Below, piece after piece: positions 43,083-52,035 of a stretch of DNA of 64,000 bases (position 1 is its first letter; each line of letters begins with the position of its first letter). The notes under the pieces are model-generated. The model saw only the letters and a program-made list of their open reading frames with translations. It was not told the DNA's origin and searched no databases. The DNA lies in NCBI GenBank assembly GCA_001556125.1, contig LSIG01000008.1:13150-77149 (forward strand), in the 5' to 3' direction. The translations under genes were made by a program, and so were the position numbers. This DNA is from Rhizobiales bacterium CCH10-E5. Lineage in GTDB: Bacteria > Pseudomonadota > Alphaproteobacteria > Rhizobiales > Beijerinckiaceae.

Positions 43083-44456
43083 ATGGTCCCTTTCCCAGCA
43101 TCAGGGGGCAGGGTCGTGCGGCAGGTTCGGCTGGGAGCGGGAGCAGGGTTTTCGGCCGACAGGATCGAGCCGGCCGTCGAGCTGGCCGAGCAGGGGAAGC
43201 TCGACTATCTCGTGTTCGAATGCTTGGCCGAACGGACCATCGCCCTGGCCCAGCAGGCGCGCCGCCTCAATCCCGAAAGCGGCTTCGATCCGCTGCTGAC
43301 TGCCCGGCTAGCGGCCGTGCTCCCGGCCTGTCGTGCCGCCGGGACGCGCATCATCACCAATATGGGGGCTGCCAACCCGCTCGCCGCGGCTGCGGAGGCT
43401 CGCCGGGTCGCGCAGGAACTGAGCCTAGGACCGCTCCGGATCGCGGCCGTGACCGGCGACGACGTGCTGGCGGCTCTCGACGGCGACAGCGTCATCGAGG
43501 AGACCGGAGAGCGAGTTTGCGATCTGGACGACAGGCTGGTGTCGGCCAATGCCTATCTCGGGGCCGAGCCGATCGCCGAGGCGCTGGCGAGCGGAGCGGA
43601 TCTCGTCATCACCGGACGTGCCGCCGACCCCTCGCTCTATGTCGGGCCGATCCTGCACGCCTTCGGCTGGGCGGCCGATGACTGGCACCGGCTCGGCCAA
43701 GCGACGCTGGCGGGCCATCTGCTCGAATGTGCCGGACAGGTGACCGGCGGCTATTTCGCGGATCCCGGCTTCAAGGATGTGGCAGGACTGGCGCGGCTCG
43801 GCTTCCCGATCGGCGAGTTCGGCGAGGACGGATCGCTCGTCGTCACCAAGGTGGCCGGCAGCGGCGGAGTGGTGTCGCCGGCGACCTGCAAGGAGCAGAT
43901 CCTCTACGAGGTGCACGACCCCGCGCGCTATCTGACGCCCGACGTCACCGCCGATTTCTCGCGCGTCCGCGTCGAGCCCATCGGGCCGGATCGGGTCGCC
44001 GTCAGCGGCGCGACCGGTCGTTCCCGGCCCGACGATCTCAAGGTCTCGCTCGGACTGATGGAAGGCTTCGTCGGCGAAGGGCAGATCGCCTATGCCGGGT
44101 CCGGTGCGGTGGCCCGCGCGGCGTTGGCGCGCGAGATCGTGCGCGAGCGCCTGTCCCGGACAGGCATCGCGCTGCAGGATCTGCGCTGTGATCTGATCGG
44201 CCTCGATGCGCTGCACGGCGAGGCGCTGTCCGGTGCCAGCGGCCGTGAGCCCTATGAGGTCCGCCTGCGGGTCGCCGCCCGCACGGCCGATGCCGCAACC
44301 GCCGCGCTGATCGGCGCCGAGATCGAAGCCCTCTACACCAACGGGCCCGCCGGGGGCGGCGGCGTCAGCCGGCAGGTGCGGGAGGTGCTCGGCATCCGCT
44401 CCGTGACGATCCCGCGGGCGAGTGTGCGGCCGACCATCAACTGGCTGGAGGCGTGA
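43083..44456 (+). CDS. AtuA-family protein (DUF1446)
   Basis: 457-residue protein of the acyclic terpene utilisation AtuA/DUF1446 family. Characteristic parts are VRQVRLGAGAGFSADRIEPA near the N-terminus, LVFECLAERTIALAQ, TNMGAANPLAAAAEA, ITGRAADPSLYVGPI, LECAGQVTGGYFADPG and KVAGSGGVVSPATCKEQ. Start uncertain: ATG 43083 has no ribosome site and touches the LysR operator, while GTG 43116 follows GGGGGCAGGG. Reaction unknown; family members appear in terpenoid and aromatic acid catabolism. The second half of the usual AtuA architecture is the next gene, which starts one base after the stop. Confidence 0.85.
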   Translation: MVPFPASGGRVVRQVRLGAGAGFSADRIEPAVELAEQGKLDYLVFECLAERTIALAQQARRLNPESGFDPLLTARLAAVLPACRAAGTRIITNMGAANPLAAAAEARRVAQELSLGPLRIAAVTGDDVLAALDGDSVIEETGERVCDLDDRLVSANAYLGAEPIAEALASGADLVITGRAADPSLYVGPILHAFGWAADDWHRLGQATLAGHLLECAGQVTGGYFADPGFKDVAGLARLGFPIGEFGEDGSLVVTKVAGSGGVVSPATCKEQILYEVHDPARYLTPDVTADFSRVRVEPIGPDRVAVSGATGRSRPDDLKVSLGLMEGFVGEGQIAYAGSGAVARAALAREIVRERLSRTGIALQDLRCDLIGLDALHGEALSGASGREPYEVRLRVAARTADAATAALIGAEIEALYTNGPAGGGGVSRQVREVLGIRSVTIPRASVRPTINWLEA

Positions 44457-44457
44457 G

Positions 44458-44823
44458 ATGAAGCTTCGCGCCATCGCCCATTCGCGTTCCGGCGACAAGG
44501 GTGACGTCTCCAACCTCTCGCTGATCGCGTACGACCCGGCCGATTTCCCGCTGCTCGTCCGCGAGGTCACGGCGGCGCGCGTCAAGGCGCATTTCGGCTC
44601 GCTCGTGGCAGGAGAGGTGGTTCGCTACGAGGTCGAGAGCCTCGGCGCGCTGAATTTCGTGATGCGCCAGGCGCTCGGCGGTGGTGTGACGCGCTCGCTC
44701 TGCCTCGACACCCACGGCAAGAGCCTGAGCTCCGCGCTGCTCGATCTCGAGATCGAGCCAGGCAAGGCGGCGGCCGAAAGCGGTCCCATCCAACAAGAAC
44801 AGCATAAGGAGGAAAAGCCATGA
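44458..44823 (+). CDS. AtuA C-terminal ferredoxin-fold-like domain protein
   Basis: 121-residue protein corresponding to the C-terminal domain that follows DUF1446 in fused AtuA proteins. Conserved parts are KLRAIAHSRSGDKGDVSNLS and, later, RYEVESLGALNFVMRQALGG with LCLDTHGKSLSSALLDLE. The final 20 residues are hydrophilic and variable. The upstream gene stops one base before its ATG and the binding-protein gene overlaps its end by four bases, giving a tightly coupled three-gene operon. Its function must be joint with the DUF1446 protein. Confidence 0.82.
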   Translation: MKLRAIAHSRSGDKGDVSNLSLIAYDPADFPLLVREVTAARVKAHFGSLVAGEVVRYEVESLGALNFVMRQALGGGVTRSLCLDTHGKSLSSALLDLEIEPGKAAAESGPIQQEQHKEEKP

Positions 44824-45776
44824 AGACGATGATCACCGCGCTGGTTGCGGGGCTGGTGCTGGCGCTACCGGCCGGCGCGCAGGATTTCCCGAGCCGCAAC
44901 ATCAAGTTCGTCGTGCCCTTCGCCGCGGGCAGCGCCACCGACGCCGTCGCACGCATCCTCGGCGACCATGTCTCCAAGACATTGGGCAAGCCGGTCGTGG
45001 TGGAGAACCTGGCCGGCGCCAGCGGGGTCATCGCCGCGCAGAACGTCGCCCGCGCCGAGCCCGATGGGCACACCGTCCTGATCACCACCAATACCACGCA
45101 TGGTGCCAATCAGAGCCTGCTGAAATCGGTGCCCTATGACGCGGTGGGCGGTTTCGAGGCGATCGGCAAGATCGGGACGATCACGCTGGCCCTGACCACC
45201 CACCCCTCCGTTCCGGCCAAGACCGTCGCCGAACTGGTGGCCCACGCCAAGGCTAATCCCGGCAAGCTGACCTTCGGCGCCGGGTCGAGCTCGTCGCGCA
45301 TCGCCGGCGAGATGCTGAAGTCGATGGCCGGTATCGACCTGACCTATGTGCCCTATCGCAGCAACCCGCAGGCGATCACCGATCTGCTCGGCGGCCAGAT
45401 CAGCATCGTCTTTGCCGACATCTCGACGACGATGCCTCAGGTCCGCGCCGGCAAGGTCAATGGTCTGGCGGTCTCGACAGCCAGCCGCAGCGCCCTTGCA
45501 CCCGAACTGCCGACGATGGCCGAGGCTGGCGTGGCCGGCTACGATCTCGCGGCGTGGTTTGCCGCCTTTGCGCCGGCCAAGACGCCTGCACCTGTCGTGG
45601 AGGCGCTGCACAAGGCCATTGCCGCGGCGCTGGCCGACAAGGCGACCCAGGACCGGCTTCTCGCCGCCGGCATCGAGCCGGAGGGCAGCTCGCCCGAGGC
45701 GTTGAGGGCGTTCGTCGTGGCCGAGATCGCCAAATGGGCCGACATCGTCAAGAAGGCCGGCATCCAGCCCGAGTGA
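44820..45776 (+). CDS. Tripartite tricarboxylate transporter (Bug/TctC) substrate-binding protein
   Basis: Periplasmic Bug receptor of 318 residues. Signal peptide 1-20 (TALVAGLVLALPAGAQ), then FPSRNIKFVVPFAAGSATDA, VENLAGASGVIAAQNVARAE and LPTMAEAGVAGYDLAAWFA, all family landmarks. It overlaps the AtuA C-terminal-like gene (ATGA), so the ligand it captures is probably the substrate or inducer of the AtuA-type pathway. TctA/TctB membrane subunits are absent from the window, which is common for Bug proteins. AGGAGGAAAAGCC precedes the start. Confidence 0.92.
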   Translation: MKTMITALVAGLVLALPAGAQDFPSRNIKFVVPFAAGSATDAVARILGDHVSKTLGKPVVVENLAGASGVIAAQNVARAEPDGHTVLITTNTTHGANQSLLKSVPYDAVGGFEAIGKIGTITLALTTHPSVPAKTVAELVAHAKANPGKLTFGAGSSSSRIAGEMLKSMAGIDLTYVPYRSNPQAITDLLGGQISIVFADISTTMPQVRAGKVNGLAVSTASRSALAPELPTMAEAGVAGYDLAAWFAAFAPAKTPAPVVEALHKAIAAALADKATQDRLLAAGIEPEGSSPEALRAFVVAEIAKWADIVKKAGIQPE

Positions 45777-45792
45777 GGCGTGGGGCGGCGGA

Positions 45793-46968
45793 TCAGACCG
45801 CCGCCGCCAGCCGCTGCATCGCGCCCTCGCGCCCGCCGACGAGGATCTTCTCGTCGACCGCCTTGATGTCACGTAGGCCGCAGAGCGCCATGGTGACGTC
45901 GAGCTCCTTGCGGATGATCTCGAGGCAGCGGGTGACGCCGGCCTCGCCCATCGCGCCGAGGCCGTAGAGGAAGGCGCGGCCGATGAAGGTGCCGTGGGCG
46001 CCGAGCGCCAGCGCCTTGATGACGTCCTGGCCCGAGCGGATGCCGCCGTCGAACAGCACCTCGATGCGGTTGCCGACCTGGTCGACGATGGCCGGCAGCG
46101 CCTCGATCGAGGACAGCGCGCCGTCGAGCTGGCGGCCGCCATGGTTGGAGACGATCAGCGCGTCGGCGCCGCTGCGGGCGGCGTTCTCGGCGTCCTCGGG
46201 ATCGAGGATGCCTTTCAGGATCAGCTTGCCGCCCCACTGGTCCTTGATCCGCTTGACGTCGTCCCAGTCGAGGCGGGGATCGAACTGGTCGGCGGTCCAG
46301 GAGGAGAGGGAGGACATGTCGGCGACGCCGGAGACATGGCCGACGATGTTGCCGAAGCTGCGCCGCGGCGTGTCGAGCATCTTGAGGCACCAGCGCGGCT
46401 TGGTGGCGAGGTTGATCAGGTTGGCGAGCGTCGGCTTCGGTGGGGCGGAGAGGCCGTTGCGGATGTCCTTGTGGCGCTGGCCGAGGATCTGCAGGTCGAG
46501 CGTGAGCACGAGCGCCGAGACGCCGGCCGCCTTGGCGCGCTGGATCAGCCGCGCGCTGAAGTCGCGGTCCTTCATCACATAGAGCTGGAACCAGAACGGG
46601 TTGCCGACATGGTTCGCGATGTCCTCGATCGAGCAGATGCTCATGGTCGAGAGGGTGAAGGGCACGCCCGCCTTGGCGGCGGCCTTGGCGGCCAGGATCT
46701 CGCCATCGGGATGCTGCATCCCGGTCATGCCGGTGGGCGCGAGCGCGACAGGCATCGCGACGGTCTCGCCGATCATGGTCGATTCCAGCGTGCGGTTCGT
46801 CATGTCGACGGCGACGCGCTGGCGCAGCTTGATCTTGGCGAAATCGGTCTCGTTGGCGCGGTAGGTGCCCTCGGTCCAGGCGCCGGAATCGGCATAGTCG
46901 TAGAACATGCGCGGGACGCGGCGCTTCGCCAGCAGGCGCAGATCTTCGATCGTCAGGGGCTGGGCCAT
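45793..46968 (-). CDS. lldD: FMN-dependent alpha-hydroxy acid dehydrogenase (L-lactate dehydrogenase-like)
   Basis: Oxidises an L-2-hydroxy acid to the keto acid, 391 residues, FMN-binding TIM barrel. The N-terminus LTIEDLRLLAKRRVPRMFYD, the FMN-site MPVALAPTGMTGMQHPDGE, and the catalytic block LIVSNHGGRQLDGALSSIEA with the active-site His are diagnostic. FDGGIRSGQDVIKALALGA binds phosphate. ATG 46968 is taken because the fold starts there; the longer open frame adds 16 residues without support. It converges with the Bug gene 16 bases apart. Lactate is the default guess; mandelate or glycolate are possible. Confidence 0.9.
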   Translation of the reverse strand: MAQPLTIEDLRLLAKRRVPRMFYDYADSGAWTEGTYRANETDFAKIKLRQRVAVDMTNRTLESTMIGETVAMPVALAPTGMTGMQHPDGEILAAKAAAKAGVPFTLSTMSICSIEDIANHVGNPFWFQLYVMKDRDFSARLIQRAKAAGVSALVLTLDLQILGQRHKDIRNGLSAPPKPTLANLINLATKPRWCLKMLDTPRRSFGNIVGHVSGVADMSSLSSWTADQFDPRLDWDDVKRIKDQWGGKLILKGILDPEDAENAARSGADALIVSNHGGRQLDGALSSIEALPAIVDQVGNRIEVLFDGGIRSGQDVIKALALGAHGTFIGRAFLYGLGAMGEAGVTRCLEIIRKELDVTMALCGLRDIKAVDEKILVGGREGAMQRLAAAV

Positions 46969-47054
46969 GGTGTCGAGCCTCGTCGCTTTCAGGTCACCCG
47001 CGGCGGTGACTCGCATGAGCGGCGGCGGGGCGCAAGGCCGCTGCCCTGCGGCGT

Positions 47055-47684
47055 TCAGGACACGCCCATATAGCGGCCCGGCTTGTGGTTCATGCCCAGC
47101 ACCGCGTTGAGGACGAGCGTGCCGATCAGCGAGATCGCCAGCCGGTCCGGCGGCAGGATGAAGGCCGCTCCGACGAAGATGGCGGCGTCGATGGCGAGTT
47201 GTACCCAGCCGGCGCGCCAGCCGCGTTTCTCCTGCAGATAGAGCGCGAGGATGTTGACCCCGCCGATGGCAGTGCGGTGGCGGGCGAGCGCAAGCAGGCC
47301 CAGCCCCATAATGCTGCCGCCCGCGAGCGCGGCATAGAGCGGCTGGATGCGGGCGATGTCGAGCCAGAGCGGCGTCGCCTGCACCAGCAGGGAGACGAGC
47401 CCGACCGCGACGAAGGTGCGTAGCGTGAAGGGCAGGCCCATGCGGCGGAAGGCGAGCCAGTAGAACGGCAGATTGATCGCCGAAAAAAGCAGGCCGAAAT
47501 CGAGCCCCGTCGCATATTGCATCAGCAGGGCGAAGCCGGCCGCGCCGCCGGTCATGATCGTGGCCTTGGCGAAGAGCGCGATGCCGATCGAGACCATCAG
47601 CGTGCCGAGCAGGATCGCCAGCGCATCCTCGTAGAGGCGGTGGCGGTCGATCGACGAGGCAAGAGGGGCGGTGGTCTGCGACAT
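47055..47684 (-). CDS. YitT-family membrane protein
   Basis: 209-residue integral membrane protein of the YitT (DUF161-type) family. Five to six hydrophobic helices are visible, with AILLGTLMVSIGIALFAKAT, GGAAGFALLMQYATG, the second-half NLPFYWLAFRRMG motif and GSIMGLGLLALARHRTAIGG. The last residues (GMNHKPGRYMG) are typical of short members without the C-terminal DUF2179 domain. Function is unknown for the family. It is transcribed away from the GH3 gene across 167 bases. Confidence 0.85.
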   Translation of the reverse strand: MSQTTAPLASSIDRHRLYEDALAILLGTLMVSIGIALFAKATIMTGGAAGFALLMQYATGLDFGLLFSAINLPFYWLAFRRMGLPFTLRTFVAVGLVSLLVQATPLWLDIARIQPLYAALAGGSIMGLGLLALARHRTAIGGVNILALYLQEKRGWRAGWVQLAIDAAIFVGAAFILPPDRLAISLIGTLVLNAVLGMNHKPGRYMGVS

Positions 47685-47851
47685 GGGAATCGTCCGATTC
47701 AGGGCGCGTTCAGCCGGGCACTGCGATGCAACGGTCGAGCCAGCGGCGCGACCGGCCGGGATGGTTGAGCCGGTCCGGCCATTCCTGTAGGGCGGCGGTC
47801 GGCGTCCGTCACCTGTCTCGCCACCCGCCCGGCCCGGTCTCCTGTCGAAAG

Positions 47852-50095
47852 ATGCGTTTCATGACCCTGCGGTTCGCCGCCACGCTCCTCGCTCTCGGCC
47901 TGCTCATGCCGGCTGCCGCCACCGTCGCCCCCGCGCAGACGGCAGCCGTTCCGGCCGCAAGGCCCGTCGCCTGGAAGACCGGGGCCGAGGCCAAGGCGAT
48001 CGAGCGGCGGATCGACGCGCTGCTGGGGAAGATGACGCTCGAGGAGAAGGTCGGCCAGCTGCATCTGTCGGGGCGCGGCGATGGCTTCGACATCGGCCAG
48101 GTCAAGGCCGGCCGCATGGGCGGGGTGATGAACTTCGTCGTGCCGGCCGAGGTTCTGGCGGTTCAGAAGGCGGTGCGCGAGAGTCGTCTCAAGATCCCGC
48201 TGATCATCGGGCTCGATGCCGTCCACGGCTTCTCCACCTATTTCCCGCTGCCGCTCGGCCAAGCCTCGACCTGGAACCCGGCGCTGATCGAGGAGGCCGC
48301 CTACTGGACCGGGCGCGAGGCGTCGGCTGCCGGCATCAACTGGACCTTCGCGCCGATGGTCGACATGTCGCGCGATCCGCGCTGGGGCCGCGTGCTCGAG
48401 GGTGCGGGCGAGGACGTACATCTGGCGTCCGTCGTCGCGGCGGCGCGCACGCGCGGCTATCAGCGTGGTGGCGTCGCGACTTCGGTGAAGCATTTCGTCG
48501 GCTACGGCGCGGGGGAGGCCGGGCGCGACTACAACTCGACCTGGATCCCGACCAGCCAGCTCTTCGACTTGCATCTGCCGCCCTTCAAGGCCTCCTTCGA
48601 TGCGGGCTCGATGACCGCCATGGCGGCCTTCAACGCGCTGAACGGGATCCCGGCGACAGCAAACAAGGCCATGCTGACCGATCTGCTGCGCGGGCAATGG
48701 GGCTTCCGCGGCTTCGTGACCTCGGATTTCGGTTCGATCACCGAGCTGCGCCTGCATGGCATCGCCAGGGATGACGCGGAGGCCGCGCGCAAGGCGCTGC
48801 TCGCCGGTATCGACATGGACATGATGGGCGACGTCTACCACAAGCACCTCGCCGCCGAGGTGAAGGCCGGGCGTGTCCCCGTGAAGGCGCTGGACGAGGC
48901 CGTTCGGCGGGTGCTGCGGGTCAAGTTCCATCTCGGCCTGTTCGACAGACCCGATGTCGATCCCGCTGCCGCGCCGTCGCTGATGCAGACGGAAGGCGCC
49001 CGCCAGGTGGCGCTGCAGGCGGCCCGGGAAGGCGCGATGCTGCTGAAGAACGCCGGCGGCGTGCTGCCGATCGGTGCGTCGGTGAAGTCCGTCGCCGTCA
49101 TCGGCGCGATGGCGCGGCCCGAGGATGAGCGCGTCTGGACCGACCCCGCGGGGCTCGGCCGCCGCGTCGTGCAGGGGCTGCCCGAGGCGCTGAAGGAGCG
49201 CCTGCCGGCCGATGTCGCCGTGACCTATGAACCGGCCTTCACCAAGGCCTGCGGCACGGAGTTCGCCGATAAGGAGGCCGCCATCCGCGCCGCCGCCGCG
49301 AGCGACCTGATCGTCGCGATGCTGGGCGAGGACTGCGAGTTCATGGGGGAGGGCGCCTCGCGCACGAAGCTCGATCTGCCCGGTGTCCAGCAGCCCCTGC
49401 TCGAGGCGCTGGTCGCGACGGGCAAGCCGGTCGTGCTGGTGCTGGCGACCGGGCGCCCGCTCGTCCTGACCTGGGCCGATGCCCATGTCGCCGCCATCCT
49501 GCAGACCTTCCATGGCGGCACGGAAGGCCGCACCGCCATCGCCGACATCCTCACCGGCAAGATCAACCCGTCGGGGCGGGTGCCGATGAGCTTCCCGCGC
49601 TCGGTCGGGCAGATTCCGGTCTATTACGACCATCTGCCGACGGGGCGGCCGCAGAAGATCCGCCAGCGCTATGAATCGATCTTCATGGACGAGGCCAACG
49701 AGCCGCTCTACCCCTTCGGCCACGGGCTGTCCTACACCACCTTCACCTATGCGAATGCGCGGGTGTCACGGCCGAGCATGGGGCTCTACGGCAGCGTCGA
49801 GGTGTCGGTCGATGTCACCAATGCCGGCAGCCGCGAGGGGCAGGAGGTGGTGCAGCTCTATATCCGCCAGCCGGTCGCCAGCCGCTCGCGACCGGTTAGG
49901 GAACTGAAGGCGTTCGACAAGCCCATGCTGCGGCCCGGCGAGACCCGCACGATGCGCTTCCGCCTCGAGGCGCGACATCTCGGCGCACATGATGATGCCG
50001 GCCGCTACGTCGTGGAGCCGGGCCTGATCGAGATATATCTAGGCGGATCGTCGCAAACCTCTGTGATGACGCAGGTGACGCTGACCAAGTCTTGA
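47852..50095 (+). CDS. bglX: GH3 beta-glucosidase (BglX-like), exported
   Basis: Glycoside hydrolase family 3 enzyme of 747 residues with a Sec signal peptide (TLRFAATLLALGLLMPAAATVAPAQ), so periplasmic. Domain one is a TIM-like barrel with the nucleophile D292 in GFRGFVTSDFGSI; then an alpha/beta sandwich (about 380-600, AMLGEDCEFMGEGASRTKLD, TFHGGTEGRTAIADIL) and a C-terminal fibronectin-III-like domain (about 660-740, VSVDVTNAGSREGQEVVQLY). ATG 47852 is used; ATG 47861 is three codons later. It likely hydrolyses beta-gluco-oligosaccharides. No adjacent sugar transporter or regulator is visible. Confidence 0.92.
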   Translation: MRFMTLRFAATLLALGLLMPAAATVAPAQTAAVPAARPVAWKTGAEAKAIERRIDALLGKMTLEEKVGQLHLSGRGDGFDIGQVKAGRMGGVMNFVVPAEVLAVQKAVRESRLKIPLIIGLDAVHGFSTYFPLPLGQASTWNPALIEEAAYWTGREASAAGINWTFAPMVDMSRDPRWGRVLEGAGEDVHLASVVAAARTRGYQRGGVATSVKHFVGYGAGEAGRDYNSTWIPTSQLFDLHLPPFKASFDAGSMTAMAAFNALNGIPATANKAMLTDLLRGQWGFRGFVTSDFGSITELRLHGIARDDAEAARKALLAGIDMDMMGDVYHKHLAAEVKAGRVPVKALDEAVRRVLRVKFHLGLFDRPDVDPAAAPSLMQTEGARQVALQAAREGAMLLKNAGGVLPIGASVKSVAVIGAMARPEDERVWTDPAGLGRRVVQGLPEALKERLPADVAVTYEPAFTKACGTEFADKEAAIRAAAASDLIVAMLGEDCEFMGEGASRTKLDLPGVQQPLLEALVATGKPVVLVLATGRPLVLTWADAHVAAILQTFHGGTEGRTAIADILTGKINPSGRVPMSFPRSVGQIPVYYDHLPTGRPQKIRQRYESIFMDEANEPLYPFGHGLSYTTFTYANARVSRPSMGLYGSVEVSVDVTNAGSREGQEVVQLYIRQPVASRSRPVRELKAFDKPMLRPGETRTMRFRLEARHLGAHDDAGRYVVEPGLIEIYLGGSSQTSVMTQVTLTKS

Positions 50096-50224
50096 ACGGC
50101 GAGGCTTTATTTGCCGACGCTTTGCTCTCGACAACACTGACGTTTCGGACAATCCTTGCCGCGTGGCTGTCGGGGCAGTGCATCCGGCAGTCGTAACGAC
50201 GCTTTGGCTTCAAGGGATGCGGCG

Positions 50225-50428
50225 ATGGCGACCGGGACCGTCAAGTGGTTCAATACAGAAAAGGGCTTCGGCTTCATTCAGCCTTCGGATGGCGGCAAGG
50301 ATGTGTTCGTGCACATCACTGCCGTTAAGGAAGCGGGCATGATGACACTGACCGAGGGGCAGAAAGTCTCGTTCGAACTGAAAACCGAACGGGGCAAGAC
50401 CGCGGCGGGCTCGCTGCAGTTGCTGTGA
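50225..50428 (+). CDS. cspA: Cold-shock domain protein
   Basis: 67-residue single cold-shock domain. RNP1 KGFGFIQ and RNP2 VFVHI are intact within [15 protein letters not shown] and [10 protein letters not shown]. It binds single-stranded RNA/DNA and melts mRNA structure. ATG 50225 is exact for the fold. A 129-base leader separates it from the GH3 stop and could hold the 5' structure common to csp transcripts, though I cannot define one. Confidence 0.95.
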   Translation: MATGTVKWFNTEKGFGFIQPSDGGKDVFVHITAVKEAGMMTLTEGQKVSFELKTERGKTAAGSLQLL

Positions 50429-50476
50429 CCCGCGGCCGCGGTTGACAGCGTCGTCGGCGGACAGCATGCCGCCGGT

Positions 50477-51079
50477 GTGAAAAGCACGCCTGTCATCGGC
50501 CGCATTTCAGGCGTCCTCGTCGCGGCCGGTGACGCCTCGTCGCGACACCCCTTCGTGACCTCGGCGGTCACGGCCCTGATGCTCGACCATGCGGGCATTG
50601 TCGGCGATCTTCATTCCGGCGCGGTGCGACCCTCGGGGCCGCGCGAGCCTTGGCTGCCGCGCGGGTTGCCCCTGCGAAACGACCGCCAGCTCTCGGCACT
50701 CTGCCCGGACGAACTGGCGACGATCGCCGCGGCGCTCGATCTCCCGGCGCTGCCGCCCGGCTGGCTCGGCGGCAATCTGCTGATCGAGGGGCTGCCGGCT
50801 TTTTCGCGCATCGCACCAGGCAGCCGGCTCGCTATCGGCGGAAGCTGGGCCGGGCGAGGGCGGTTCGACGGCAGCGCGGTCCTGCGGGTGGAAGCCTATA
50901 ATCCGCCCTGTCGGCGTGCGGGGGCCGCGGTCGCGGCTGCGAGCGGGCGCCCCGAACTCCAGTTTCGGTTCGTCAAGGCGGCTGCCGGTCTGCGCGGGCT
51001 GGTGCTGAGCGTCGACCTGGCCGGCCCGATCGCAGTGGGCGACGCGGTGGTCGTGATCCCGCCGGTCACGACAGGCTAG
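50477..51079 (+). CDS. MOSC-domain protein
   Basis: 200-residue MOSC (molybdenum cofactor sulfurase C-terminal) domain protein. GIVGDLHSGAVRPSGPREP and YNPPCRRAGAAV supply the conserved region and the cysteine that binds sulfur or molybdenum cofactor; GGNLLIEGLP is also typical. Begins at GTG. The stop overlaps the convergent DMT gene by four bases. Possible role in sulfur transfer to or binding of molybdenum cofactor; partners unknown. Confidence 0.85.
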   Translation: MKSTPVIGRISGVLVAAGDASSRHPFVTSAVTALMLDHAGIVGDLHSGAVRPSGPREPWLPRGLPLRNDRQLSALCPDELATIAAALDLPALPPGWLGGNLLIEGLPAFSRIAPGSRLAIGGSWAGRGRFDGSAVLRVEAYNPPCRRAGAAVAAASGRPELQFRFVKAAAGLRGLVLSVDLAGPIAVGDAVVVIPPVTTG

Positions 51080-51942
51080 CGGGCGAAGCGCCGCGCGCCG
51101 GCGACGCAGGCCGCGACGGCCGCGCAGGCCATCAGCATCGGCCAGGTCACGGTCTCGCCCAGCAGCAGCCCGGCGAGGGCGAGGCCGAAAAAGGGCTGCA
51201 GCAGTTGCAGTTGCCCAACCGCCGCGATGCCGCCCAGGGCGAGGCCGCGATACCAGAAGACGAAGCCGATCAGCATGCTGAAGAGCGAGACATAGGCGAG
51301 GCCGAGCCAGGCCGGCAGCGCTGTCGCCGCCATGCTGGCGGGGCGCAGCGCCAACGCGGCGCTCGCCGTGATGGGCAGGGCCAGCAGCAGCGCCCAGGAG
51401 ATGACCTGCCAGCCGCCGAGCCGCCGCGACAGCGTCGCGCCCTCGGCATAGCCCCAGCCGCAGACGACGATGGCCGCGAGCATCAGCAGGTCGCCGGTCG
51501 GAGCGGCGGCGAAGCCCTGCGTCAGGGCAAAGCCGACGACGAGAGCGCTGCCGAGACCCGAGAGCAGCCAGAAGGCCGGACGCGGGCGCTCGCCGCCGCG
51601 CAGTACGCCGAACAGCGCGGTGGCGAGCGGCAACAGGCCGATGAAGACGATCGAATGCGCCGCCGTAACGTGCCGCAGCGCCAGCGCCGTCAGCAGCGGG
51701 AAGCCGATGACGACGCAGAGCGAGACCACCACCAAAGGCAGGATGTCGGCTCGCGAGGGCCGCTTTTCGCGGAAGAGGAGCAGCAGGGCCAGCCCGAGGA
51801 GGCCTGCGATGGCGGCGCGGGCGAGCGTCAGGAACACCGGCTCGAAATCCGACACCGCGACCCGGGTCGCCGGCAGCGAGCCCGCGAAGATGATCACCCC
51901 CAGCAGGCCGTTCACCAGCCCGCTCGTCCTGTCTTCGACCAT
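51076..51942 (-). CDS. EamA/DMT-superfamily transporter
   Basis: 288-residue ten-helix permease of the drug/metabolite transporter family, two EamA repeats: VNGLLGVIIFAGSLPATRVA opening repeat one and GDLLMLAAIVVCGWGYAEGA opening repeat two. ATG 51942 is chosen because GGAGGA lies seven bases upstream; the open frame on this strand continues far into the next gene and is not coding there. Divergent from a MocR-type regulator, a pairing common for amino-acid or amine exporters. Confidence 0.88.
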   Translation of the reverse strand: MVEDRTSGLVNGLLGVIIFAGSLPATRVAVSDFEPVFLTLARAAIAGLLGLALLLLFREKRPSRADILPLVVVSLCVVIGFPLLTALALRHVTAAHSIVFIGLLPLATALFGVLRGGERPRPAFWLLSGLGSALVVGFALTQGFAAAPTGDLLMLAAIVVCGWGYAEGATLSRRLGGWQVISWALLLALPITASAALALRPASMAATALPAWLGLAYVSLFSMLIGFVFWYRGLALGGIAAVGQLQLLQPFFGLALAGLLLGETVTWPMLMACAAVAACVAGARRFAR

Positions 51943-52035
51943 GCGCAGTTCCTCCATCGCCGGGGGAGCGGTCATTGCTGCGGACCCAGCACATCTGCCA
52001 GAGACAGGTCCGGACAATTGAGGCAAACTGTACTG

